A stretch of 64,000 nt of DNA, taken from the NCBI GenBank assembly GCA_025765615.1, contig JAIVFJ010000034.1, forward strand, positions 310,001-374,000, read 5' to 3'. Made by a program: the position numbers and the translations under genes. This DNA comes from Zopfochytrium polystomum (taxonomy: Eukaryota > Chytridiomycota > Chytridiomycetes > Chytridiales > Chytridiaceae). The notes beneath the pieces were generated by a model. That model was not told the DNA's origin. It saw only the letters and a program-made list of their open reading frames with translations, and searched no databases. This document shows, one piece after another, positions 1 through 10,989 of the stretch (within the stretch, counting starts at the first letter, position 1; every line of letters starts with the position of its first letter).

Positions 1-97
1 TCCGATTTGATGAAAAGGCACTGGCTCGGTCGGGAGTGGAGGTCCGAAAGCTCCACTCCCGACCGATATATTTAATCCAACAGCTCCACCCGTCGAC

Positions 98-1140
98 ATG
101 ATGCTGGTCGATCTGTTCTTTGCCATAGAAGTACTGGTCGCCACTTCCTGGGCGTGGTTTCGCTTTGGACACTCGCCAGATGAAGCCGGCGTTCTCGGCG
201 ACATTGCAGAAGAGAAATGCTACCAAATATTGGAGGCCCTCGCTACAAGAAAAGCCAGAATCGACCGAAAGTATGTCGAGCAAGACCCTGACCCAATCTG
301 CGGGTCTCCCCTCCGTCTGGGAAATCGGCTGTACAAGACTCCTACGTCCGGTCATCGAGTGATCAGCACGATCGCCGTCGCCGCACAGCTTGCGCCTCCA
401 CCACGGCGGTTTGAAACAATGAAACCCAAGGACTTTGTTCCGAACGTGGTTACTACATGTCCCAAGGTGCTCGCCGCCTTCAAGAAAAAACACACGGTGA
501 CTGTTTTTCGAAGGCGGCGAACTACCGGAGTCCTCGTCGCCCAAGCCAGTCCCGACCGCTGCAGCCGTACATCCGATCACGGAGGAAGTACAGGCGGCCG
601 ACCTGAAGACCAAAAACATTCAAGGGCGAAAGGCGGCCTTCAGAGCACGGAAGGAGCTGCATGCAGCGGGCAGCCAAGGCCGACGAGCTCCGAGCGGCGA
701 AAGAGGCAGAAGGAGCGGAGGACGGGCTCGGCGACGACGCCGAGGCGAGGGCACGGAAGGACGCCTTCGTCGCCGCAGCTCTCGCCGATGCCAGGGATAA
801 GGAGGCAGTTGGAGGCCAAGCGGGAGACGGAATCACGCGAGGACTCCGCTGAGACCGCACTGAGGAAGGCAGAGAGGGAGGCGACGGCGCAGAGGAGAAT
901 GGCGAATGCCGCCAAGGGGAAGCTGGCCGAAAGGTGCATGCAACGAGGCCGAAGATGTTGATCTGCGGACCGAGCTCCTCTCTGTCGCCACTGCTGCGGC
1001 CGCTGACTTTGCCGTCGTTGGTGCCGACGGTGGAGGCGGCGGCTGCGGCGGCAGAGGAGAAGATGGGCAGTTATTGGATGTGGATTCCATTGAGGATGAG
1101 ATGTGGAGGGCTGGGAGGGCTGGGCGGAACTGATGGACAC
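98..1140 (+). pseudogene. Decayed Ala/Glu/Lys/Arg-rich coiled-coil ORF
   Basis: A long open frame starts at 98, but protein-like sequence hops between frames. An Ala/Glu/Asp/Arg-rich heptad-like stretch is readable at about 661-830 in one frame and at about 800-960 in another (key run LRKAEREATAQRRM). An acidic, glycine-rich tail follows at about 940-1133 in the third frame. That pattern fits a coding sequence broken by small indels. I recognise no family, and no splice sites restore one clean frame. It lies just upstream of a dispersed repeat copy, so it may belong to the same dead element; that link is inference. It could also be GC-rich noise. Confidence 0.3.
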
Positions 1141-1734
1141 ATCCGGAGGGGAATACGATGGTTTATCTACTTGCGGAACCGTGAGTCTGCCATTTGCCGA
1201 GCCTTCCAGTCAGACAATGCATCCAGCCATCTGTACTCACTAGCTTTCCGCTCTTTCCTCTTCCCCTTCTCAACAAGGACAACGGTCGATATCGCCGTCA
1301 CCACTCCTCCCCAACCGCAGCAAATGCTGCAATTTTGCTGCTTCGGGACACCCGTTTTCCGCTACGGAGGGGCAGGTTGCTCCGCGCGCAGTGTTGTGGG
1401 GATATGCGACCATCCCTGTTGATGCCGTACGGCTCGGAGGCAACCATCAGGCAGTTAACAGCTGCGTCCCTGCGGCCACCGGCTTCATGGACAACCTGTC
1501 ATGCCATGCTTGCGCGTTGTCAAGTATCAACGGCGGTACTCCTCCTTTTGTTCAGAACCAACAGCTGGCTGGCGGCAACCACGGCGACCCTCCCCCGCCG
1601 CGCCCGCACCAGCACGACGGAGCTCGCGCCCAGGACGCCGCTGACCCCTCCGAATGGGTGGCCGCGAACAGATCCGGCGGATGCGGACTTCACGCCCTGT
1701 TGCGAGGCTCAAGCCCGCCTCCACTGCCCGCGAG

Positions 1735-2025
1735 GATCGTCGCCAGCGTCGCCGACGCCCGCTTCAGCCCGCAAACGATCTCCTTCGCGTGTCGCCGCGC
1801 GACTGCGGTGCGGCTGACGTCGGGCCGGCAGCTGGCCAAAACGCGAACCAATTTGAAGCCGGTCGACGCGGAAACGGCTGCTGCGGGGTACTTGCCGAAG
1901 AAGAGGGCCGCGGGAGGATGAGGCCGCTGCTCGTCGCCGGGCTTGCATGACCAGAGACGATGAAGCGATCGTGGAGTATCGCAGGTTGAATGGACGCTCC
2001 TGCTTCGGGGTTCCTGGATCAAATA
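1735..2025 (+). repeat. Dispersed repeat copy 1 (unclassified mobile-element relic)
   Basis: About 290 bp that recurs, diverged, at 14440-14620 (same strand) and at 50360-50600 (opposite strand). Shared landmarks are a stretch around GGCAGCTGGCCAAAACGCG, then GAGGATGAGGC-GCTGCTCG, then ATGACCAGAGACGATGAAG and a terminal CCTGGAT. Here the reading frame seen in copy 3 is broken by a stop at about 1919, and the following codons continue in another frame. A T-rich tract follows at 2038-2070. The encoded protein family is not recognised. Confidence 0.6.
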
Positions 2026-2414
2026 GCGCCCCCTTGCCTTTTTTTTTTATTTTATTTTATTTTTTTTTTTGTGAGATTGAGTGTGTGTCTGTTTTTTGCG
2101 CTTCAACAAAAAAAAGTGCGTCCACGCCCGTCAGATTGTTTTTGGAAAAAATAGATTTCTGGCATTATTCCTTGACTGACGATGCAGATGCAGTGCCAGA
2201 CTTTCGGGACATAAGTACTTTTTTTTTCATCGTGGATGTGCCATGCCAACGGCAGCTACACCATCATACTCTCACAGCGAAAGGTTGAAACTTGGTATCA
2301 CCACCGAAAAGTGCACTGCTCTTGCAGGGCCTGGCCGGGTGTGGGCTTGGTCTTTCTGCACTTGCTTGGCCAAGGCGGGAGTGGAGCAAACAGAACGGCA
2401 CGCACAAGCTACCA

Positions 2415-2895
2415 ATCTGATCACTCTGCTTAACATACTTAGGAGGGACCGATGGGAACCAATAATCAGACTGTTCTCGCCGAAAATAACAACAGATGAC
2501 ATTTCACTGTTTCATTGACGACGACAAAAGCGTTGCATTAGATACAAAGCCTTAGTTATACACCTTCTTGCACAGGTCGCCAGCCGCAGATAAGGCAGCA
2601 GCATGTGAAAGTACCACGCATCAAATTGGTAATGCAAAGATTGTGGACACGGTGCACACATCTGACGCGTCCTAAAAGTGGATTCTTTGACGTTCGTCCG
2701 CCCTGACAGTGGATCTTTTGGTTGCTTTACTGCCCTCACCACACCATAGAACCACGACCCTGTCGCAGTGCCCCAAGAGCAGCGCATGTTGCCTTAGCAG
2801 GAAATGCAGAGCGTGAACCGCGGGTCGGAGGAATCGCTTGTTGACGCTCCGCTCCCATCCAAAAAAGCGCGAAAACTCGAAAGGGTCGGCATTTG
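2415..2895 (-). pseudogene. ALG3 3'-end pseudogene
   Basis: The minus strand encodes remnants of the ALG3 mannosyltransferase found intact at 14861-16395. The stretch SLHYQFDAWYFHM at about 2597-2640 matches the real gene at about 15110-15150. FEFSRFFGWERSVN-like residues at about 2840-2880 match the [14 protein letters not shown] segment, and SSVVIFGENSLIIG at about 2450-2500 matches the last exon. Stops and frameshifts separate these blocks, and everything upstream of the C-terminal third is missing. It is therefore a truncated, non-functional duplicate. Confidence 0.8.
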
Positions 2896-3326
2896 CTTAC
2901 GGCTTGGAAGCGTTTGTCTTCTTCGGATGATTGAATTTGGAGTGCCACCGGGGGCGTTCTCGGTTAAAAAGGCCCCTCGATTGATTGGCCGAGCAGCACG
3001 CCACAATGATGCAAGATATCATCCATCAAAATAATTCAAATGGGCACGATGCGATCTTGATATCTGTCTCTGTCGCGGGCCCAGTGCCAGCGTCTTCTTT
3101 TGCGCCGCCCAAATCAAACAAAACAAACAAGCCAAAGAAAAGAAAAGAAACGAAAGAAAGGAGGGTCAACTCCAAGCAAGCATCTGGCAGGCCAGTGAAG
3201 TAAGTATCGTCGTTAAAGAAGCGCCGGGTATGCCTTCTCCTCACACTCAGCGCTTTCTTCGGGCGTGAGCGGTTGCGCGCACTCGTTTGCTTCTTTGCTT
3301 ACTGTGTCCGCAGACCCCCTTGCAAA
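2896..3326. other. Intergenic and 5' leader of the sulfite reductase gene
   Basis: No supported gene. It contains an A-rich tract of AAACAAAC/AAAGAAAAG type at 3115-3165 and then the leader of the downstream gene. No promoter motif is assignable with confidence. Confidence 0.4.
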
Positions 3327-6300
3327 ATGGCCCCTGTCGGAACGTACGACTCTCCGTCGCCAGCCCCAGGCTCGCCAGCCCCTTCTTCCACATCCGCTGC
3401 CTCGCTCATCGTCTCTTGGGCTGTAGCTGGTCGGTGTCCTGTGCTTTGGTGTTTTTTTCCTTCATTTCGCAACAATCTAACCTTTCTCTGTGCAGGCAAG
3501 AATGTCCTTGTTGTGGGTGGTGATCAGACCGCCGCCAGCCGCACCAGATTTGCGCTGGACGCCGATGCCTCTGTCACAGTAGTCTGCCCGTCGAGTCAGG
3601 TGTCCGACACGCTTCACCCTCTGCTGAAGGAGGTGCAGTGGATAAATCGTCGTTTTATTCAGTCCGATCTGGATCATCAGAAAATGGTGTTTGTGTGCAT
3701 CGAAGGAAATCCTTCGCACGCAAAAGAAGTGGCATCTCTCTGCCATGGGCGATCAATTCCGGTGAACGTATCGACGGCAAGCGAGCTGTCTGACTTTTCA
3801 TTTATGTCAACATACAAGAATAAGGTGTGTAGGTTCAGTTCCCGTGTGCGTGGCTCACCACCTTGTCCAGTCCCTCCAAGTCGCTATTTCCACCAATGGA
3901 AATGGTCCCAAACTGGCTAGCAAACTACGCCGTCAGGTTGCGCTTTCGCTGCCGCAGGAAGCTGGGACCTGTCTGGAGAAATTAGCCTTACTGCGCCACA
4001 AACTTCGCGAGGCTGATCCTCGCCCTTCCGCAGGAACGCGAAGGGCAAACTACGTCAACCGCGTATCAGAGGCGTGGAGTGTTAAAACCATTGCCGCCAT
4101 GACGCACGAAGACATTGATAGCCTGGTTCGCACGTTCCTATCAAGTAGTGGGAAGAAGCTTCCTCACATTCGGCGTGGCGTCATTCGTGTTGTCCGTGTT
4201 TTCTCCTCTGATGTGGACGACTTGACCCGCCGAGCGTTCAGAGCCCTAATAGAGAGCGAGCTCGTTCTCGCAGACTCGGGCATCCACTCTGCCGTTTTGG
4301 AATACGTATCAGGAGATCTCCTTGTTCTGCCCGACGAACGAGACCTCACTACAATCGAAGAAGCATCATCAGTCGTTCTGCAGACTCTGAATGTTGGACA
4401 AGACGTTGTACGGCTGATATCGTCCGACGATCACATTTCAGTCAAGGATGACGCAGAGTTCGCATTTTACACCAAGCAAGGTGTCGAGGTTGACTTCCTG
4501 CCTTTCGTTGGAGGACAGTACAAATCTGTGCACCAAACCACACCGCGCCTTGCACCAGAACCCGTTCTCGCTGTTACCGATGCTGATCGAGATTCGCTGG
4601 AAGCTGACTTGGGCGAAGTCGTTGCACTATCAGGCGAAGATGCAGTCTCCCACATCGCCTACTCGCTTTCTGACCTATCGTTTGTCTATCCGGGTAGCCC
4701 GGAGGCCACACTGGGACATGCCATTGCCAAGTGGTCCGCAAATGGAATTACCAACTCATTTGGAAAGACTCACAGTTCGAAAATTCTGGAGACTCGACCA
4801 GGTGCCGCGGCTGTCGTTCACGGTGCGGCATCTTCTGGCTCTGCTGTGTCTGCACTTGCAGCCTCCAACGCACTTCCCTCGATGACTCCGGAACTGTACC
4901 AAATCGCAACTGCGAGGCTCCCTGTTGTGATTCACGCGGCTACCCAACGCATCAACCCCGTTGATTTTTCAATCTCGCAGTCATGCGCTGATGTTGTCTC
5001 TGCAGCTTACTCTGGGTTCGCTCTTCTGTCGTCTTCGTCTGTGCAGGAAGGACACGATCTTGCTCTCGTTGCACACGTCGTTGCATCCGTCTCGAAAACT
5101 CCTATTGTTCACTTCTATGATGCCGTTCGTGTCGCGTCTGAGCGGACAAAGATTAAGGTCCTCCCGTCAGAAAAGCTATCAGCAGCGTTCCACTCGTCGC
5201 ACAAGGTGGCCTCTGCCGTCAAGTCCATCGCGCTCGCAGACCTCACGCAAGTAGTGATGACAAATTTGAAGCCATATTTCGGACACGAATACAAACTGTT
5301 CGAGTATGTTGGCTCGCCGCAAGCAGAGGCGGTGATTGTCTCTCTTGGGCCGTCGGCGTCGCTCGCCGCTCTTGTAGCTCGGAAGTTATCTCGCGCAGGC
5401 TTGCAGGTTGGTGCTCTCAATGTGCGCCTCCTCAGGCCGTGGTCTGCTCGCCACTTTTTGGAGGCTCTGCCTCGAACTGTAAAGTCTATTGCAGTCATCG
5501 ACACCACAGCCGCATCTGCGACTTCGGCAGCACATGGTCTTCTGTTCCTCGACGTTACATCCGCCTTCTACGACTCAGCTTGGAACCTTCCCATCCCAAC
5601 CCTGCGAGCCGGAGCCTTTGAGGATGGACTGGAAAATTTCACCATCTCTGCAGTCGAGGCCCTCGCACACCATCTCCTTGCAGGATCGGTGGTTTCTGGG
5701 TTCAGGTTGAAAAAGCAACATGGTGCCAATGGAGAAGCTGGACTGCATCAAGTCATCTTGTGGGATGTCGAGTCAGACAAAACTGAGGGTGCCGCTTCTC
5801 ACTTGACTAAGTATCTCGATTCGCACTTTGGCCGTGTGCAGTCTTACAAGGTCCGTTCGTCTATTCGAGTTGAGCCAGTTTCAGCAACCCATTTGCGATT
5901 CTCGGATAGCTTGTCCTCCAGTTTGGTAGCGGCTCCTCACCTAGTCGAGGCGGCAGACTTTGTGTCGGTACACAATAGCTCCATCCTTTCACAGTTTGAC
6001 GTTGTGGCTTCCCTGAAGCAAGGCGGAACGTTACTGGTCAACCGCCCTGGATCAACGCAGGCAACTTTGACTTCAGGAATACTTGCTGATGAGCTTTCCC
6101 GCGAGATCCCCACCGAGGTGCGTGCGGCACTTGTTCGAAAGCACGTGAAGCTGGTCGTACTTGATGCGCACAAAATTTCGAGCGACTTTACGCTGTTCCG
6201 AGGCGATCCTTCAGGCTACAAGCAGCTTGTGCTGGAGGCCGCATTCCACTTTTTGACAAGCGGTCCAAACAATGCATGGGTGGAGTCACTGCAAGAGCGT

Positions 6301-7847
6301 CTGCATGCTGCTGGGGAGAACGACAACACCGTGATTCGCACAAAAGTTGGCGCAGCAATTTCAGTGTCCCACCACCTTCTTCATGTGACCTTGACAGCAT
6401 CGTGGGCTGAAAGCAAAGCGTCAGATACTATTGCTTCGTCTCTTCCTGTTGCGCCTCAAGTATCAGTTCCTCTGGCAAAGCGCGAATTCGGGTCTGACGA
6501 TGATGGAGACAGCGACGAGGTTCACGGTCGTGTGGCCAAGAAACACCATGCGGCGTGGCCGGTTGTCTTTAAAGAAGCCTTTGAGCTCCATTCTGCTTTG
6601 CGGCCAGACTTGTCGGAACGCACATACACTGTCTCTGTTACGGAGAACAGGCGCCTTACCCCTGTTGAGTATGACCGCAACGTTTTCCACATCGAGTTTG
6701 ATACGACTGGCACTGGCCTCCGTTACGAAGTTGGCGAGGCACTTGGTGTTCATGGGCTGAACGATGCTGAAGAAGTTGCAGTGTTCATTTCTTGGTTCGG
6801 GATTGACGGAGATCAAGTCATTGAATACGAGCGCAAGTCTGGCGACGGTCGATCCATTGTGGAGTACCGCACGGTCCAGCAATTGCTGGTTCACGTGGTC
6901 GACATCTTTGGCAAACCAGGCAAGAAGTTTTACCAATTCCTCGTCTCGCACGCTTCAGATATGTCAGAGCGTGAGCGTATCGGATGGCTCGGCAGCGGGG
7001 ACGGGGCTGCCGACCTTGAGACACTTACAAACGAGGAGACGCCAACTTTCGCAGATGTTTTGCGGATGTTCCCGTCAGCTCGTCCACCCATTGAGAGCCT
7101 GCTCGCTGCCATACCTGAGATCAAGCCCCGACACTACTCGATTGCGTCTGCCATGAGCCTGCACCCCAACAGCGTGCACCTGCTTGTTGTTGTCGTGGAC
7201 TGGCAGACCAAGAGCGGCGTGAAGCGGTTTGGTCAGTGCACTCGATACTTGGTCGGTCTTGGGGTCGGTGACAGAGTCACTGTGTCGATCAAGCCGTCTG
7301 TCATGAAGCTGCCAAAATCACACGACGCCCCCGTGATCATGGCTGGTCTCGGCACTGGTATGGCACCATTCAGGGCGTTCGTGGAGGAACGCGCGCATCT
7401 GAAGGCGAACGGCAAGAAGGTGGGACCCATGGCCCTGTACTTTGGTTCTCGCCACAAATCAGAAGAGTACTTGTACGGTGAAGAAATGGAGGCGTACCAC
7501 GCAGACGGCCTCCTTACGTACCTCCGCCCAGCCTTCTCGCGAGACCAAAAAGCCAAGGTGTACATCCAGCACAAAATCAAGGAGGACAGCGCGATTTTGG
7601 CGAAAATGATGCTGGACCATGAAGGCGCTTTCTACCTCTGTGGACCGACTTGGTGAGTCTTTATTTGAGTGCCTGCTTCTTTGATATGATTATAATATTT
7701 TTTCTTTATTACCACAGGCCTGTCCCAGATGTCAAAGATGCGCTCGTGCACGCGTTTACTTCTCACACGAAGATGAACAAGGCCGCTGCCGAATCGCGTC
7801 TGGAAGAGCTGAAGGAGGAAGAGCGCTACGTCCTTGAAGTGTACTAG
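3327..7847 (+). CDS. MET10: Sulfite reductase flavoprotein (alpha) subunit with fused siroheme-synthase-like N-terminus
   Basis: Four exons (3327-3429, 3496-3824, 3871-7652, 7718-7847) join in phase to 1447 aa. Residues about 20-215 look like Met8/CysG precorrin-2 dehydrogenase-ferrochelatase: Rossmann start GKNVLVVGG, conserved IPVNV and ELSDFSF (aligned with the Met8 catalytic Asp), then ISTNGNGPKLASKLRRQ. Residues about 247-360 resemble the first half of uroporphyrinogen-III methyltransferase but lack its glycine loop. From about 385 on it follows Met10: pyruvate-oxidoreductase-like domains, then a ferredoxin-reductase module from about 1060 with FAD motif RHYSIAS (about 1231), NADPH motif GLGTGMAPFRAF (about 1302) and C-terminal FYLCGPTW. 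Met10 transfers electrons from NADPH to the hemoprotein subunit that reduces sulfite to sulfide in the cytosol. Yeast Met10 is about 1035 aa, so the extension is about 380 aa. The fusion is intact across two introns. Confidence 0.9.
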
Positions 7848-8831
7848 AGAAGAAATTTCTTCATGAGCCGAGCTGATGTGAAGCTATGTATTCACCAAAA
7901 TAAAGTGACTTTGACCTTTGACGTGTTTAGTTTGACCCAATTACGGTTGATCCGTCCTCTCCCAGCCAGCGTCCCGCAAGCATGCCCCGCAAACCAGACT
8001 GCATTGAAGTGAGGTCCAGCGAGGGACTGGTTGCGTCGGCGTACAGTGAGGCAAACAATACTCGCGTAGCCAGATGCTGCTAAATGCCAGAGGGAACGTT
8101 GCTCGCCACATTGGAAGCTGGTGGCACTTTGCATTCCGGCGCGGGGTCGAAAGTCGAATGGCGCGCGACCTGGTGTTGCCAGCTCTTCATTTTGTGCAAA
8201 TTCTTCGTTTTGCAGCCTCGGCGCTCTCAGCAGAAGGGGTTTCAGAGGAGGCTGGACAAACACAGACGAGATCCCAACCAACCAGCCGACACCCACACAA
8301 CCCCCATACACCGAACGCATTCCAGCAGCGCCTACAAAGCTCCCCATGCCCACACAGAGGTCTTCTTTTCGCAACGGCACCGCGACAAAAAACCTAAACC
8401 TTATGGAAAAGGTTTAAGAAACAACTCTTTCCCTTCCTTCCTTCGATCCCCTTGCTGCTGCTGCTGCTGCTGCGGCTGCTGCGGAGCCACTGCTGAGCCT
8501 AAGCACGTCATCATGTCACAACGATCACTGGCAAGATGAGATCGAAACAGAAAAATCAGAAAGAAACCGATAAGGAGGTGACAGCCAGTCTGTCTCTGGC
8601 ATACCGAACGGTAAAACATATTTAGCACACACGAAAAAATTTTATGGCGCAATTTCTTGCGAGAATTTATCCAGGCCCCATAAGCGGAAATGCCCACAAA
8701 AGGAGAAAAAAGGAGGAAATTGGAGAAAGATAAAAAAAAAAAAAAAAAAAGAAAGAAGAAGAAGAAGGCAAGCAAGAAAGGAAAAACGAAGAAAACAACA
8801 ACAAAAAACCCAAGGAATTTCGCCAGCAAAT
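7848..8831. other. Intergenic, 984 bp
   Basis: No supported gene. It holds the 3' flank of the sulfite reductase gene, a short CTG/CTT run at 8452-8485 and an A-rich leader (poly-A at about 8731-8750) before the permease start. Open frames here are short, overlap on both strands and resemble no family. Confidence 0.5.
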
Positions 8832-10818
8832 ATGGCCGACAGCAAGGGCAAGATCGACGCCGATGCCGCCCTCGAGGATCCACTCCCTGCCGACGGCAGC
8901 GGGCGAGGCGCTCACGACTCGGGCGTCAAGCGCAACCTGCAGGCCCGCCACTTGCAGATGATTGCCCTCGGCGGGACGATTGGTGGGTCCTTGCCTCCTT
9001 GTCGACTGTTGGCTAACCACTTCGCTGCTTCCTGTCCTGACAGGAACGGGTCTCTTTCTCGCTTCCGGCGCTGTCATCCAGAGCGCCGGTCCTCTCGGCG
9101 CCCTCATCGCCTACGTTATTGTCGGCATCATGGTTTTTGGAGTCGTCACCTCCCTCGGAGAAATGTGCACGCTGCTCCCCGTTTCCGGTGCATTCGGTCA
9201 GATTTCCTCGCGGTTCGTTGACGACGCACTCGGATTCACGCTTGGAATCAATTACTTCCTCCAGTGGGCGATCACACTGCGTAAGTTGGGGGAATAGGGA
9301 ATCGTCGTTTTGGCCAGTCACGCACTCGCTGCTGACGATCAGCGGAGATTGAAAAAACTGTTCTGACACCTTTCATGCCTAATTCGATATTGCAGCGGCG
9401 GAACTTAGCGCAGCGGGTCTGATTATGGGTGGGTAAACGATTCTTCCAAAAACGCATTTTATCCGAATCTCGCTTGGTGTATGGCTCACGGATGACTCTT
9501 ACAGGATACTGGGCTCCAAACGTTCCCTCTTGGGTTTGGGCCATCGTCTTCTTGATTCCTCTCGTTTTGGTCAATTTGATTGGCGTCGGCGGTTATGGTG
9601 AAACCGAGTACTGGCTTTCCTTCATCAAGGTAAGAGTGCCAGAAATAATCAGGAATCGCAGTATTCAGCTCACCGTCACCTAAACTTTGCCAGGTAGCAG
9701 CAATCGTAATTTTCATTCTGGTTGGCGTCGCAGTCGACCTGGGCGCAAACAAAGAGCTTGGTTTCATCGGCGGAAAGAACTGGAACGTACCAGGCGCACC
9801 AATTGGCTCATCCTCGACCTACGAAGGAAGCGCCGCTGGTGCCCAGTTCGTGGCCATCCTTGGCGCTTTCACAACGGCATTTTACTCGTACGGTGGTACC
9901 GAAATCGTCGGAGTGACGTCTGGGGAGTCCAGCAACCCGCGCAAAAACGTGCCCAAGGCCATCAAGGGAACTTTCTGGCGCATTGTTCTGTTCTACTTCT
10001 TGTCCATCCTCCTCCTCGGTTTGATCATCCCCGTCACGGACGATACTCTCGGATCCAGCGACATCACCGTGGCTCCGTTCACACGCGTCTACCAGTACTC
10101 TGGAATCCAATACGCTGACCATATCATGAACGCCGTCATCCTCGTCGCTGTCATCTCCGCAGCCAACAGCTCCATCTACTGCTCCTCTCGGACAATGATG
10201 GCTCTGTCCCACGAAGGAAAGTTCCCTCGCATCTTTGGCTACGTCAACTCTCGCGGCGTTCCCGTTCCGGCTATTCTCCTGACCCTCGGCATTGGTTGCT
10301 TGACGTTCTTGGGCAGTATCTGGGGCAACGGCAACGTGTTCAACTTCCTCGTCAATCTGCTCGGCCTCGCGTCGCTGCTTTCCTGGCTCTCCATCAATGT
10401 GACCCACTTGCGGTTCCGATGGGGTTGGGTGTACCAGGGCAACAAGGTTTCGGACCTGCCGTACGTCGCACCGTTTTTCCCGATTCCCGACATTCTGTCC
10501 CTCGTGATCGGCTTGTTCGTCATGGCTGGGTTGATTTACGCCGCTGCTATTGCTCCTTTCGACTACATTTATGACTCGTCGCTGTACTTGGGCCTGCCTG
10601 TCTTCGTTTTTCTGTATGTCGCATATGCCATTTGCGGCCTTCTTGGACTCTTTGGGGCCAAGTATCGCGGTTTCATCAAGTACGAGGATATGGACTTCGT
10701 CACCAACCGGTTGGTCGAGCTTCCCGACTATGAGCAAAAAGAGGCAGAAGAAGTGGACAACTCTTTCGCTGGCAAGCTGAAGCGTTGGGCCAAGAAGGCA
10801 GTTAACGTATTGGCGTGA
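8832..10818 (+). CDS. Amino-acid permease (YAT/APC family)
   Basis: Five exons (8832-8982, 9044-9280, 9396-9428, 9505-9629, 9694-10818) give 556 aa. After a short hydrophilic N-terminus comes the family's first-helix signature GGTIGTGLFLASG (about 47-59), split by intron 1 inside the glycine codon. About twelve hydrophobic segments follow, including FYSYGGTEIVGVTSGE and SSRTMMALSHEGKFP, both typical of fungal YAT permeases. The protein should sit in the plasma membrane and import amino acids by proton symport; substrate cannot be read from sequence. The C-terminus is short and charged. Exon 3 is only 33 nt. No defects seen. Confidence 0.93.
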
Positions 10819-10989
10819 TGGTCTTGGTCTGCGCAAAGTGCTGCCAGAGTGTGATGATGGTCGATGGTGGATTTCTATGATTCCTTTTCCTTTCTCTCTC
10901 CTTAACCCGATTGCCTGATTACAACATGTTTGTTCTCATAATGTCGCTGGTCTCATAAATAACCATTCACGTCTGGATATTGCATATAT

